A stretch of DNA of 64,000 nucleotides from the NCBI GenBank assembly GCA_964645775.1, contig CAZYBU010000006.1, positions 60,613 through 124,612 of the forward strand, written 5' to 3'. Each line of letters starts with the position of its first letter. Position 1 is the stretch's first letter. A model generated the notes under the pieces. The model did no database searches. It was not told where the DNA came from and saw nothing but the letters and a program-made list of their open reading frames with translations. Positions 54,442 to 62,834 of the stretch are shown in pieces. A program made the position numbers and the translations under genes. Source of the DNA: CAZYBU01 sp964645775 (GTDB lineage Bacteria; Spirochaetota; UBA4802; UBA5550).

Positions 54442-54463
54442 GGTACCGATAACTATCGGTGCC
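54442..54463. repeat. Dispersed palindrome copy 5
   Basis: GGTACCGATAACTATCGGTG (then CC), 8 bases after the stop of the SDR remnant. Outer right arm has one change. Confidence 0.6.
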
Positions 54464-54845
54464 ATTTACCATGTTTTGGACAGAACTGAAGGCTACAGCG
54501 GGCGTACTTGCTTTCACCGGGAAATTCAACAATTACAACATAACAGGCGTTAATTGTGAAATAGTGTTTTCCGTGGGTGTGTGCTATATGATTAGTGCGA
54601 GATTTTACATTGACACCTGGACTTCCCAGGTGTCAATGTAAATATGAGATTTGTGGTATGATAACACACTTTCTTGATAGAATACAGATATTACACATAA
54701 AAACCGGGCAGCCGGTAATTTTTTGCCATATTATTCGGTCATTATCTGTTCTGGACAGAAAATGGCCAGATAGCAGGCCAAAATCTGTGTAAAATACAGA
54801 AATGTGCATTTTTTAGAGGGATCAGGAAATAGACAAATTATCAAT
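54464..54845. other. Gene-free stretch with a long hairpin
   Basis: A+T-rich, about 380 bp, no supported gene. It holds the perfect inverted repeat at 54604-54642 and the leader of the membrane regulator. Confidence 0.45.
54604..54642. repeat. Perfect 17-bp inverted repeat
   Basis: TTTACATTGACACCTGG (54604-54620) and CCAGGTGTCAATGTAAA (54626-54642) with a 5-nt loop (ACTTC). No T run follows. Could be an operator, an RNA hairpin, or end of a small mobile element. Confidence 0.6.
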
Positions 54846-56486
54846 ATGCAGGTAATGATACCAAAAAAATATATTCTCCCCTTTCTCGGCTTTCTTGTAC
54901 CTGTGCTTTTTCTTACCTGCATTAAGGATCCGAGACTTAATAATGAATCCATGATTACCCTGAACCGGTGGACCTTTACCATGGGTGAATATCGAAAGGA
55001 GGTCCGTTCCGTGCCCTGGCAGTGGTCTGAAGAAGCGGGAGGGGCCGGAGTCAATAAAAATGGAGTCGGAACCTACCGGATAGAAGTAGTGATACCGGAA
55101 CGGTACAGGGGCACCACGCTTGCATTTTACTGCGACAGTATTGATGACGCGGATATAACCCGGTTTAACGGCATAAGGATAGGTTCCCGCGGTAAAGGTT
55201 TGGAGGGTGATTCTCCCCAGTCCGCGGTTCATGAAACCAGGATGTATATTATACCTGAAAGTATCATCCGGTTTGGCCAGAAGAACAGCATAGAGATAAG
55301 GGTCCTCGATATCGCAGGGGACGGCGGCTTTGTTCTGGACAATAACCCGGTCATCGGCAGCTATTCCACTCTATCCGGGAGGTCCACCGCCCTGGATATC
55401 CTTGTCAATGTCCCGGGTACCCTCTTTGTGGGGGTACTCATACTTCTCCTTGCCCTCTATATGTACCGCCTCAGGCTGTTCATGACAGAGGGTTCCTGGA
55501 GGGTTATATTCAGCATGTTGTTATCATCCTTTAATATCGGATTCTTTTTCAGCGGCGAAAAGAGGAAGACCTTTCCGGTTATCCATGAACTCGCCTTCTG
55601 GTACACATTGAATATTGGTATCGCATTTCTTTCCCTGATCCTTATTCTGTCCAGGCTGACATGGAAGTATGTGTTGATACCCTGGGAACCGTTTTGGTTC
55701 TGGGGGCCCTCCATCGGTATATATATTGTGTTCCTTTTTATAACCATACTTTATCACAGGGAAATTTTCGATGACTTTTCTCTCTCGAAACAGAAGGGGG
55801 CCGGGGGACACCTGTGGACGTTTCTCGCGATTCTAACGCATCCTCTCGTGAACAGCATTATCATCCTGCTTATGCTGGTTCGTCCCATGGAAAGTTCGTG
55901 GAAGATCTTCTATGAGCTGGGTACCCTGTACATCGCTCTGATCTGCATCATCTTTTTTACTGTGGCCATGGTTCGATTTTTCCGGGCCGGTTCCAGGGAG
56001 AAACCGGGTACATTCCGCACGGTTATACGACGCCAGGCCTGGCTCAGGGTTCTTTTCATACTTATGTTCGTGACAGGTATCGTCTTTCTTCAGATCCAGA
56101 CGATTCTGTTTTCGACTATGGCAACCCTGTTTATCATTTCGAGCCTTGTTCTTTATCTATTTGCTTCCATTACATGGTATTCCAACTATCATCAGGCCCT
56201 GCCGGAGCTGCAGGTTAAGGAGGGCCTGGATTCCCTTCTTCATGAGAAGTACAGGCTTACAAGGACTGAAGTCTCTCTATGCAGGGATATCGTTCGCGGT
56301 TTTGCAAGGCAGGATATCTGTTACAGGCACAGTATTTCGGAAAACACCTTTAAAAACCACATGAAATCGATCTATTCCAAGACGATTGACCTGGGCCAGG
56401 AGGAATCAGCCTTCTCCTCAGGTAAAATGCAGAGACTCACGGTTTTTCTGAACAATCTCGCGGAAAAACAAACTACAACGGAATAG
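54846..56486 (+). CDS. 7TM-type membrane sensor with LuxR HTH output
   Basis: About 546 residues from ATG 54846; earlier starts (GTG 54804) lack support too. N-terminal leader with a lipobox-like FLTC (about residue 25), periplasmic jelly-roll (about 30-170), seven helices (about 180-440) and a C-terminal LuxR/GerE HTH (about 465-530: KYRLTRTEVSLCRDIVRGFA, ISENTFKNHMKSIY). It would sense outside and bind DNA directly as a one-component membrane regulator. Gene ends one base before a palindrome copy. Confidence 0.82.
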   Translation: MQVMIPKKYILPFLGFLVPVLFLTCIKDPRLNNESMITLNRWTFTMGEYRKEVRSVPWQWSEEAGGAGVNKNGVGTYRIEVVIPERYRGTTLAFYCDSIDDADITRFNGIRIGSRGKGLEGDSPQSAVHETRMYIIPESIIRFGQKNSIEIRVLDIAGDGGFVLDNNPVIGSYSTLSGRSTALDILVNVPGTLFVGVLILLLALYMYRLRLFMTEGSWRVIFSMLLSSFNIGFFFSGEKRKTFPVIHELAFWYTLNIGIAFLSLILILSRLTWKYVLIPWEPFWFWGPSIGIYIVFLFITILYHREIFDDFSLSKQKGAGGHLWTFLAILTHPLVNSIIILLMLVRPMESSWKIFYELGTLYIALICIIFFTVAMVRFFRAGSREKPGTFRTVIRRQAWLRVLFILMFVTGIVFLQIQTILFSTMATLFIISSLVLYLFASITWYSNYHQALPELQVKEGLDSLLHEKYRLTRTEVSLCRDIVRGFARQDICYRHSISENTFKNHMKSIYSKTIDLGQEESAFSSGKMQRLTVFLNNLAEKQTTTE

Positions 56487-56487
56487 A

Positions 56488-56510
56488 GGGTACCGATAAC
56501 TATCGGTACG
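56488..56510. repeat. Dispersed palindrome copy 6
   Basis: GGGTACCGATAACTATCGGT then ACG; one base after the stop of the membrane regulator. No T run follows. Confidence 0.6.
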
Positions 56511-56636
56511 GCTTGAACCCACAAAACGATGTATTTCTTGATCAGGATTAATTCATTAACTTTAATTGCGTTAAAAAACTCTAATATTCCAACTAATGGG
56601 TAAATGCCGACAAACTCTTTATGATTTTGATGAAAT

Positions 56637-57797
56637 TCATATAATTTCTGATGCCCGGGAATAATGGAGGGCTTTTATTGCGCCCGGAAGTGGAGGTTCC
56701 TTACTGTCCGCGGTTATAAGCCACGCCTGGTTATTCTGTCCTGTGGTTTTCATCCATTGTTGAAGGTTTCTGTAATGACCTGAGCGAATGGATGAAGTAA
56801 GTTTTATTTCAATCGGGTTGACGGTGTCTTCAAAGGGAATGAGAAGATCGACCTCCAGTCCTCCATGGGATCTCCAGAAATAAATTTCAGGCTTAAGCCC
56901 GTTGGCGTACATTTTCTTAATAATGTCGGTTGCAACCAGTGTTTCAAAAAGCTGACCCGCCATGGGACCCCTGAGGGCGTGATCTGCATCCCGAATACCG
57001 GTCTGGTAGCATACAATACCGGTGTCCATGAAGTATACCCGCGGGGCCTTTGCCAGCCGTTTCCCAAAATTTTTGTAATAGGGATAGACCAGGTGAATAA
57101 TGTAGCTCGCTTCAAGAACGGAGATCCACCGTTTTATGGTAGGCACAGAAACCCCTGCTTCGGAAGCAAGGGCGGACTGGTTAAGCTCCTGGCCGGTTCG
57201 GGCTGCCAGAAGACGGAAGAAATGCTCAAAGGCCTTCATGTCCCCGATGTTGATGATGGAACGCAGGTCCCGTTCGAGATAACTCTGGAAGTAACTGCCA
57301 TACCAGAGGGAGATGTCTACCTCCGGGTTAACAACCGGTTCAGGAAAACTTCCGCGGAGAAACCGGTCAGGTAGACCGGGATCGTGCAGAAATTCCCTTG
57401 TATGAAACGTGGGAAGAGCAAGCAGAGCGGCCCTGCCGGCCAGGGATTCACTCACATGTTTCATAACGGTAAACTGTTGTGAACCGGTCAGGTACCAGCT
57501 CCCGGCTGAGCGGTCCCTGTCTACCAGAAGTTTGATCGTGGTCAGGAGTTCCGGCAGATACTGGAATTCATCGATGACGACCGGTTTTTCCAGCGATTCC
57601 AGGTAATCCTGGGGAGACCTGGAGAGCAGGTCCCTTGTCTGGGGATCATCCAGAGTCAACCAGGTGACTGTATCCCATGGAATATAGTTTCGGAGAAGAG
57701 TGCTTTTTCCCGATTGTCTGGGACCGGTTATGACAATGACCGGAAAGGTCTTCTCTGCCCGACGGATGGTTTCCTCAAGTGTTCGGTTCCAGTACAT
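56637..57797 (-). CDS. AAA_14/DUF4143 ATPase
   Basis: 386 residues. Walker A GPRQSGKST, Walker B VVIDEFQYLP and STGSQQF (sensor). After the AAA_14 domain comes the C-terminal DUF4143, including RTGQELNQSALASEAGVSVP-like HTH, and the end IEIKLTSSIRSGHYRNL resembling an endonuclease-like fold. Widespread family, often in mobile gene sets, function unresolved. No near ribosome site. Confidence 0.88.
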   Translation of the reverse strand: MYWNRTLEETIRRAEKTFPVIVITGPRQSGKSTLLRNYIPWDTVTWLTLDDPQTRDLLSRSPQDYLESLEKPVVIDEFQYLPELLTTIKLLVDRDRSAGSWYLTGSQQFTVMKHVSESLAGRAALLALPTFHTREFLHDPGLPDRFLRGSFPEPVVNPEVDISLWYGSYFQSYLERDLRSIINIGDMKAFEHFFRLLAARTGQELNQSALASEAGVSVPTIKRWISVLEASYIIHLVYPYYKNFGKRLAKAPRVYFMDTGIVCYQTGIRDADHALRGPMAGQLFETLVATDIIKKMYANGLKPEIYFWRSHGGLEVDLLIPFEDTVNPIEIKLTSSIRSGHYRNLQQWMKTTGQNNQAWLITADSKEPPLPGAIKALHYSRASEII

Positions 57798-58110
57798 GCT
57801 GTAAATTTAACATATAATATTAAATTTGTCAATTGAATATGGTATCCTCACTACCGGGGCCGATAGTTATCGGTACCCTCTGGAAGGCTTTACTGGAGAC
57901 ATACCTATCAGCTCCAAAACCATCGATTTCAGGGTTTGAAAACCTCGTTTTTTTTCTGCTACAGAAAAAAGCGCCTGATTAGTACTACGGTACCATGGAC
58001 AACACTCCTTTTTTGGTTCAATATATCGGAAAACGTCCGGTCATGGTTTGTTCCAGAATGGTCCGACGTGTATATAGAACAGGATGCAGGTTTGGGCAGG
58101 AGGATTGTTC
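57798..58110. other. Gene-free stretch upstream of the AraC-type hybrid kinase
   Basis: About 310 bp. Contains palindrome copy 7 (57857-57878) and no ORF with a ribosome site. Promoters for the ATPase (minus) and the kinase operon (plus) should lie here, but none is clear. Confidence 0.45.
57857..57878. repeat. Dispersed palindrome copy 7
   Basis: GGGCCGATAGTTATCGGTAC then CC; left arm changed (GGCC for TACC). Between ATPase and kinase genes. Confidence 0.6.
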
Positions 58111-58236
58111 ATGCACAATAATAACCGGATGTGCAAAACCTGTCTTGGTCCTGAACCCCGTTTAGGACCCTTTTTCCGGGATGTGAGAAGCGTGACAGCT
58201 CCATCTAACAAAGCGAGCGTCATCTGTGGAGGATGA
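58111..58236 (+). CDS. 41-residue leader ORF coupled to the hybrid kinase
   Basis: ATG 58111, seven bases after AGGAGG. 41 codons to TGA 58234; the kinase ATG follows after one base, and the kinase ribosome site GGAGG (58228-58232) is inside the last codons here. So translation of this ORF covers and feeds the kinase start. Sequence contains MCKTCLGPEPRLGP and a late Cys. Could be a regulatory uORF or a small redox/metal-binding protein. Confidence 0.6.
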   Translation: MHNNNRMCKTCLGPEPRLGPFFRDVRSVTAPSNKASVICGG

Positions 58237-58237
58237 C

Positions 58238-61200
58238 ATGAGTGAATGGCTAACTGATGATGGACATGAATTTGAATGGGGAATCGATGTTGAAGGCCGG
58301 AAGATGTGGTACGAAGCCTGGCCTGTTGATTCAGCGGGAGATTATAGACAACCGGATAGTAACGAAATAGCCGAAACATATGGCTGTTCGGGAGAAGCAG
58401 TAGCCGAATCCCTTGTTTATCTCGAAGAATGCGCTGCAAGAGAATTAACCGGCGTTTCTGATCCTGCTGGAAGACTTATCGATTTGCTGAACCGGCATGT
58501 GTTGGATGAAAGATTTTATATTACCCGGAATGAATTACTCGACGAGTCACGCTGGTATACAGCGGAATATTATTTCTACTTTATCATGTTTACCAAGAAG
58601 ATCATGGGCAGGTATGATTTTCATTTCGGTGAAGGCAGTGATAATCTTCTTAGTAACTACCATCGTATTTATGAAAAGGGGTGGATGAGTGAGGATCCAT
58701 GGAAAGCTGGTAAAGGAGATGAATTCATACATGATTATTCCATAGTCAATAATTCAGGGCCCCTTTATTATCTTGAAAAGGATTTCAAAATAGACACAAC
58801 TGATTTCATTTACTTCATAAATGCCTCCATACCGGGTTCCTATTCCGTTGACCGTGATTTTTATGACAGCGAGACCTACTGGGTCAGTGGTGAAATGATT
58901 CAGTATGGATATGAGTTTTTTAAAATACTATCTAATAACATGCGTTTCTCATACTGGGCCGGCTATCATACCACACTCAGGAAGGCAACAACATCACGTG
59001 TTTTACTTAACGCACCAAGAAGCCTTGTGGTTTTTGCCTTTAAGAAACTGGTTTCAAAGACGAACAATGTTTTTGACTATAATTTCATCAGTTTCAGGGA
59101 TGGTAATTTCAGATTCAATGCCCGACTGAAAGATGATTTTAACCGTCAGCAATACGGAAAACATATTCGCTCCTGTATTAACAATAATTTGATTACAAAT
59201 CTGGGTGCCTTTCTGGGTGCTGTTGAGCTTATTTATCGTCCATCTGCCAGAATCAAAGAAAGATATGACCTGGCTATTGGTGATTCTGTGGAGTTTGCCA
59301 TTACCTATCTATGGCCGGCCCGGCAAAAGAGCATCTGGCTGAATTCAGCTTTCGCAGGCATCGGAGTAGCTTTGTTTCTCTTTGTTATCCTGTTCTTTGG
59401 AAGAAACCATCATCTGGCTGATTCTCTATCGTTATCTCTTTTTGCAGCATTGCTTATCGGAGGCTTATATGTTCAGGTTGGTCAGAAGAAGGACCTCGCC
59501 GTTCGCCTGGAAGAGAACGTAACGGTTTTTACCGAACAACTTGAGTCCCTTGAGAAAACATCCAATGACCTTTTAATCGAAAGGAATATGCTGGAAGAGA
59601 GGGTTCAATTACGGACTGCCGACCTTGCCAGGGCAAACGAACAACTCAGGGAACTGGATTCCGTAAAAACCCGTTTTTTCATGAACATCTCACACGAGCT
59701 TCGTACACCCCTTGCTCTTATGCTTGCCCCCCTGGAGGAGATCCGAAAGGGTAGGTACGGTTCCACCCTGGCGGCGTCGAATCCTGTTTTTAGGACCATG
59801 GAGAAGAACGGACGCAGGCTCCTTAAGCTTATAAGCAATATTCTCGATTTCTCAAAGATCGAAGCGGGACGCATGCAGATAACGAAAAAGCCGGTGGATA
59901 TCGGGAGCCTGGTTACCAACTGTGTCTCCTCGGTCCAGTCCGCTGCCGGGCATGCCGGTATCCTGCTTACAGCCGAACTGCCCCGGGAGAGGGTCGTGAC
60001 CCTGGTGGACCCGGAGCTCATGGAGAACGCCCTCTTGAACCTTCTCTCCAACGCCATCAAGTTCAACCATGAAGGTGGAAGGGTAACGGTACGTGTAACA
60101 AATACCGATACCCGTTTCTCCCTTTCGGTGCAGGATACCGGGATTGGCATCCCGAAGGAGTTTCAGGAGAAGATATTCGAACGCTTTGGACAGGTGGATA
60201 ACTCTTCAACCCGCAAATATGAGGGTACAGGTATCGGCCTGGCCCTGACAAAGGAGATTATCGAGATGCACGATGGAACCATAGATTTGGTAAGTGAGCC
60301 TGAGAAGGGGAGTCTCTTCACCCTGGAGATACCGCTGCTGTCGCCGCAAGAGAGTGAAGACCTTGATCTGGTCGTATTCGAGGAAGAACCTGAGGACGTA
60401 TACGGTCTTGAGCCTGAAGAGGAGGTTCAACCTGATCCGGCTTCAATGGAGCGGGAGACCATAGGTACGGTCCTGGTGGTGGAGGACAACGATGATATGC
60501 GCAATCTACTGACCTTTCTTCTGGAGGAGAAGTTCCGGGTTATCCAGGCCACGCAGGGGAGAGAGGCGCTGGCCCTTCTGGAAGAGTATGGTCCGAAGAT
60601 CGATCTTGTTCTTTCCGATGTCATGATGCCGGCAATGGACGGGTTTGAGCTGGTGGAGGCGATCCGGGATAACCTGGAATGGAGGTTTCTGCCTGTTATT
60701 CTGCTTACGGCCCGGGCTGATGTGGAGGACACGGTCTACGGTATAACAACAGGCGCCAGTGATTATATAGCCAAGCCTTTCAACCGGGAAGAGCTTATGG
60801 CCCGGGTGAGTTCCCACCTTAAGCTGAAGCAGCTCCATGAGAGTCTCATCAGACGGGAAGGTGAAAGCCGTGATCGGAACGTTACGGAGGAGGCCAGGGA
60901 GAAGATCGACCTTGTTCTTTCTTTTTTCCGGGACAACTACCGGGAGGACCTCTCCAGGGAAGGCCTGGCCGCGGCCGTGGAGATGAGTCCGGACCACCTG
61001 AGCCGAACTTTTAAGAAGCATACCGGTAAACGGATCAATGACGTGATAAATGAGCTGCGAACAGAGGAGGCGGCCAGGCTGATAAGTGAGACCGATGAGA
61101 AGATCATCACCATCTGCCACGAGGTGGGCTTCGAGAGCCTGCGGACATTTAACCGGGTCTTCTCCGGGATCAAGGGGATCAGCCCCACGGAGTGGAGAAA

Positions 61201-61240
61201 TAATGGTGAAATATCACAAAGTATTGATCTGATGAAATAA
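58238..61240 (+). CDS. Hybrid histidine kinase with REC and AraC HTH (one-protein two-component system)
   Basis: 1000 residues from ATG 58238 after GGAGG. N-terminal ~360 residues are an unfamiliar domain rich in Tyr/Phe/Asp (WYTAEYYFYFIMFTKKIMG, WMSEDPWKAGKGD). Two helices (about 367-412), coiled coil (415-470), HisKA with His486 (NISHELRTPL), ATPase (about 580-690; GIGIP, GTGIGLAL), receiver (about 745-860, Asp794 in LSDVMMPAMDG) and AraC HTH (about 905-995, DHLSRTFKKHTGKRINDVIN). Resembles the hybrid two-component systems of Bacteroidota but with a different sensor. Binds DNA itself, so would need its C-terminus in cytoplasm. Confidence 0.9.
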   Translation: MSEWLTDDGHEFEWGIDVEGRKMWYEAWPVDSAGDYRQPDSNEIAETYGCSGEAVAESLVYLEECAARELTGVSDPAGRLIDLLNRHVLDERFYITRNELLDESRWYTAEYYFYFIMFTKKIMGRYDFHFGEGSDNLLSNYHRIYEKGWMSEDPWKAGKGDEFIHDYSIVNNSGPLYYLEKDFKIDTTDFIYFINASIPGSYSVDRDFYDSETYWVSGEMIQYGYEFFKILSNNMRFSYWAGYHTTLRKATTSRVLLNAPRSLVVFAFKKLVSKTNNVFDYNFISFRDGNFRFNARLKDDFNRQQYGKHIRSCINNNLITNLGAFLGAVELIYRPSARIKERYDLAIGDSVEFAITYLWPARQKSIWLNSAFAGIGVALFLFVILFFGRNHHLADSLSLSLFAALLIGGLYVQVGQKKDLAVRLEENVTVFTEQLESLEKTSNDLLIERNMLEERVQLRTADLARANEQLRELDSVKTRFFMNISHELRTPLALMLAPLEEIRKGRYGSTLAASNPVFRTMEKNGRRLLKLISNILDFSKIEAGRMQITKKPVDIGSLVTNCVSSVQSAAGHAGILLTAELPRERVVTLVDPELMENALLNLLSNAIKFNHEGGRVTVRVTNTDTRFSLSVQDTGIGIPKEFQEKIFERFGQVDNSSTRKYEGTGIGLALTKEIIEMHDGTIDLVSEPEKGSLFTLEIPLLSPQESEDLDLVVFEEEPEDVYGLEPEEEVQPDPASMERETIGTVLVVEDNDDMRNLLTFLLEEKFRVIQATQGREALALLEEYGPKIDLVLSDVMMPAMDGFELVEAIRDNLEWRFLPVILLTARADVEDTVYGITTGASDYIAKPFNREELMARVSSHLKLKQLHESLIRREGESRDRNVTEEAREKIDLVLSFFRDNYREDLSREGLAAAVEMSPDHLSRTFKKHTGKRINDVINELRTEEAARLISETDEKIITICHEVGFESLRTFNRVFSGIKGISPTEWRNNGEISQSIDLMK

Positions 61241-61292
61241 CCCCCATGAACATAAGAAACTTGACCGTCATTCAATTACAGTGAATTCCAGG

Positions 61293-61799
61293 TTATTCTC
61301 CGTATCTTACCAGTATAAATGACACATCATCATCAAAGGAGTCAGATCCCCTGAATTCCCGCAGAGAATGAAGCAACGATATTCCCTTGCTCTCGGTCCT
61401 CTCCCCGCGCATGGATTTCTCTATCCAGTTAAGTAAATTCTCATCGAAATTCATGCCGAGCATACTGCCATCCTGCCCCTCAAGCTCGCAGAAGCCGTCG
61501 GTGTAGGCCAGCAGGGTGTCGCCGGGCTGAAGGTCTATGGAGGCCGAGCCGTAGGGAGCCGAAAAACCTGATATCATGGCAGGCCCCCCGCTTCGTTTAA
61601 GATAACGGCTTTTTCCGCTGGAAGATACAAGCACAGGGGGCGGATGGCCGGCCGTGGAGTAGTGGAGTTGACCCCTCCTGGAATCGATGACAAGAGAGGC
61701 TGCCGTGACCAGGGTGTCCTGCATCTCCTGACTCATAAGGGCGTACCTGATAAGGAGAAAGGCCATGGCCGGGTTTTTGAATATCTCTTCCCAGGCCAT
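61293..61799 (-). pseudogene. SpoIIE/PP2C phosphatase, C-terminal half only
   Basis: 168 residues: DTLVTAASLVIDSRRGQLHY, AGHPPPVLV, LLAYTDGFCE and DDDVSFILV are the later SpoIIE motifs. The first half, with its metal-binding GGDFYD and DVSGHG, is absent, replaced by a short helical lead. Without it the enzyme cannot be active. A remnant of a second phosphatase like the one at window start. Confidence 0.65.
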
Positions 61800-61897
61800 C
61801 TCTTCCAGTTTTTTTCGTATTATCTCCGCCTTTTCCGAGGCCAGTATATAACTAATAAGCTGAAAAATTCAATAATATTAATTGTAACAAACCCGGC

Positions 61898-61955
61898 TTG
61901 CTGCACACGGATTCTATTAGAATATAATTTTCTATTAAATTATATTCTAATAGAA
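61898..61955 (+). promoter_or_regulatory. Promoter embedded in a 44-bp palindromic operator
   Basis: Perfect 19-bp arms TTCTATTAGAATATAATTT (61912-61930) and its complement (61937-61955). Each arm holds a smaller palindrome, TTCTATTAGAA (61912-61922) and TTCTAATAGAA (61945-61955), 33 bp centre to centre. A perfect TATAAT (61923-61928) sits between them, with TTGCTG (61898-61903) 19 bp upstream. Looks like two operator boxes on one face of DNA flanking the start site. Confidence 0.65.
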
Positions 61956-61970
61956 AATAGGAGGACAATT

Positions 61971-62447
61971 ATGTTTTTTTTCCGCTCAACAATCTTTTTG
62001 CTTTTAGCCGCAGGAATTTTTACCGCAAATCTCTTTGCCCAGCAGCAGCAACAGCAACAGCAGGTAGTATCACCAGAGCAGATAAAAGACTCAGAACTTG
62101 TTCAGTTTGCGGATGCATCAGGAAAGATGGAGTCTATTCAGCAGGAGGCAGTTAAAGAGATAAAGGATATCGTCGAAAAGAAAAAGATGAACTTCGAACG
62201 CTTTCAGCAGATAATGGCTGCACTTCAGAATCCTCAGCTTGCTTCAGAGGTAGACATCAAAGACAGTGAGAAGGATCAGCTGGATGAAATTCAACCCGAA
62301 GTTGAAACTGTTCAGAAAAACACACAGCAGAAGATGATCAAAGCAATCACCGATTGTGGACTCACAATAGATCGTTACCAGTCAATTCTCCTGTCGCTTA
62401 AGCAGAACCCCGGACTTGTGGAAAGACTAGAAAAACTCAAAGACTAG
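61971..62447 (+). CDS. DUF4168 family secreted protein
   Basis: 158 residues from ATG 61971, six bases after AGGAGG; longer readings cross the palindrome and lack support. Signal peptide (about 1-22, ending NLFA), a run of eight Gln, then a helical DUF4168-type domain (ELVQFADASGKMESIQQEA, FQQIMAALQNPQLASEV, GLTIDRYQSILLSL). Periplasmic helical protein without known role. Controlled by the palindromic operator before it and ended by a strong terminator. Confidence 0.85.
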   Translation: MFFFRSTIFLLLAAGIFTANLFAQQQQQQQQVVSPEQIKDSELVQFADASGKMESIQQEAVKEIKDIVEKKKMNFERFQQIMAALQNPQLASEVDIKDSEKDQLDEIQPEVETVQKNTQQKMIKAITDCGLTIDRYQSILLSLKQNPGLVERLEKLKD

Positions 62448-62834
62448 AAAAACTCATTTCGAAGTCCTGATTTCTGAGCAGAGTCAGTTAATAACAGTCT
62501 ACACGTACATCGACTGTCAATAAAAACGGAGTACTGTAGCCCATTGGAGGGGGTGCAGTACTCCGTTTAAAAATTTTAAGGTCGGGTTTTTAAAAAAAAG
62601 TGTATTTTAGCTTTAGATAATTTTCCATGTCACCAAATCCAGTAATCTCATGAAACATTAGTAAATCTCTCCTCCGTCTTATATGTCTTCACCATACTCT
62701 TGAAAAAGGTAATTCGTATATGTAGTATGTTACTGGAGTCAGCATCTGATACTATCTAGAAACTTTTTTGTTGCGGCTTTGCTTAACAGGGCCATTATTT
62801 TATCAATTTTCCAAAACTTTTCTGTTTTCTAAAT
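62448..62834. other. Intergenic stretch with the DUF4168 gene terminator
   Basis: No gene seen. Besides the hairpin at 62524-62568 it is A+T-rich sequence between two converging genes. Confidence 0.5.
62524..62568 (+). terminator. Terminator of the DUF4168 gene
   Basis: AAACGGAGTACTG (62524-62536) pairs with CAGTACTCCGTTT (62556-62568), perfect 13-bp stem with a 19-nt loop, followed by A/T-rich sequence with a later T run (62588). Confidence 0.65.

Noticed and set aside
57936..58121. 61-codon frame upstream of the kinase
   Set aside because: No ribosome site and no protein-like pattern; the leader ORF at 58111 in another frame is much better supported.
61644..61970. N-terminal extension of the DUF4168 protein
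   Set aside because: The longer frame runs through the truncated phosphatase on the other strand and the palindromic operator. ATG 61971 has a perfect ribosome site and signal peptide.
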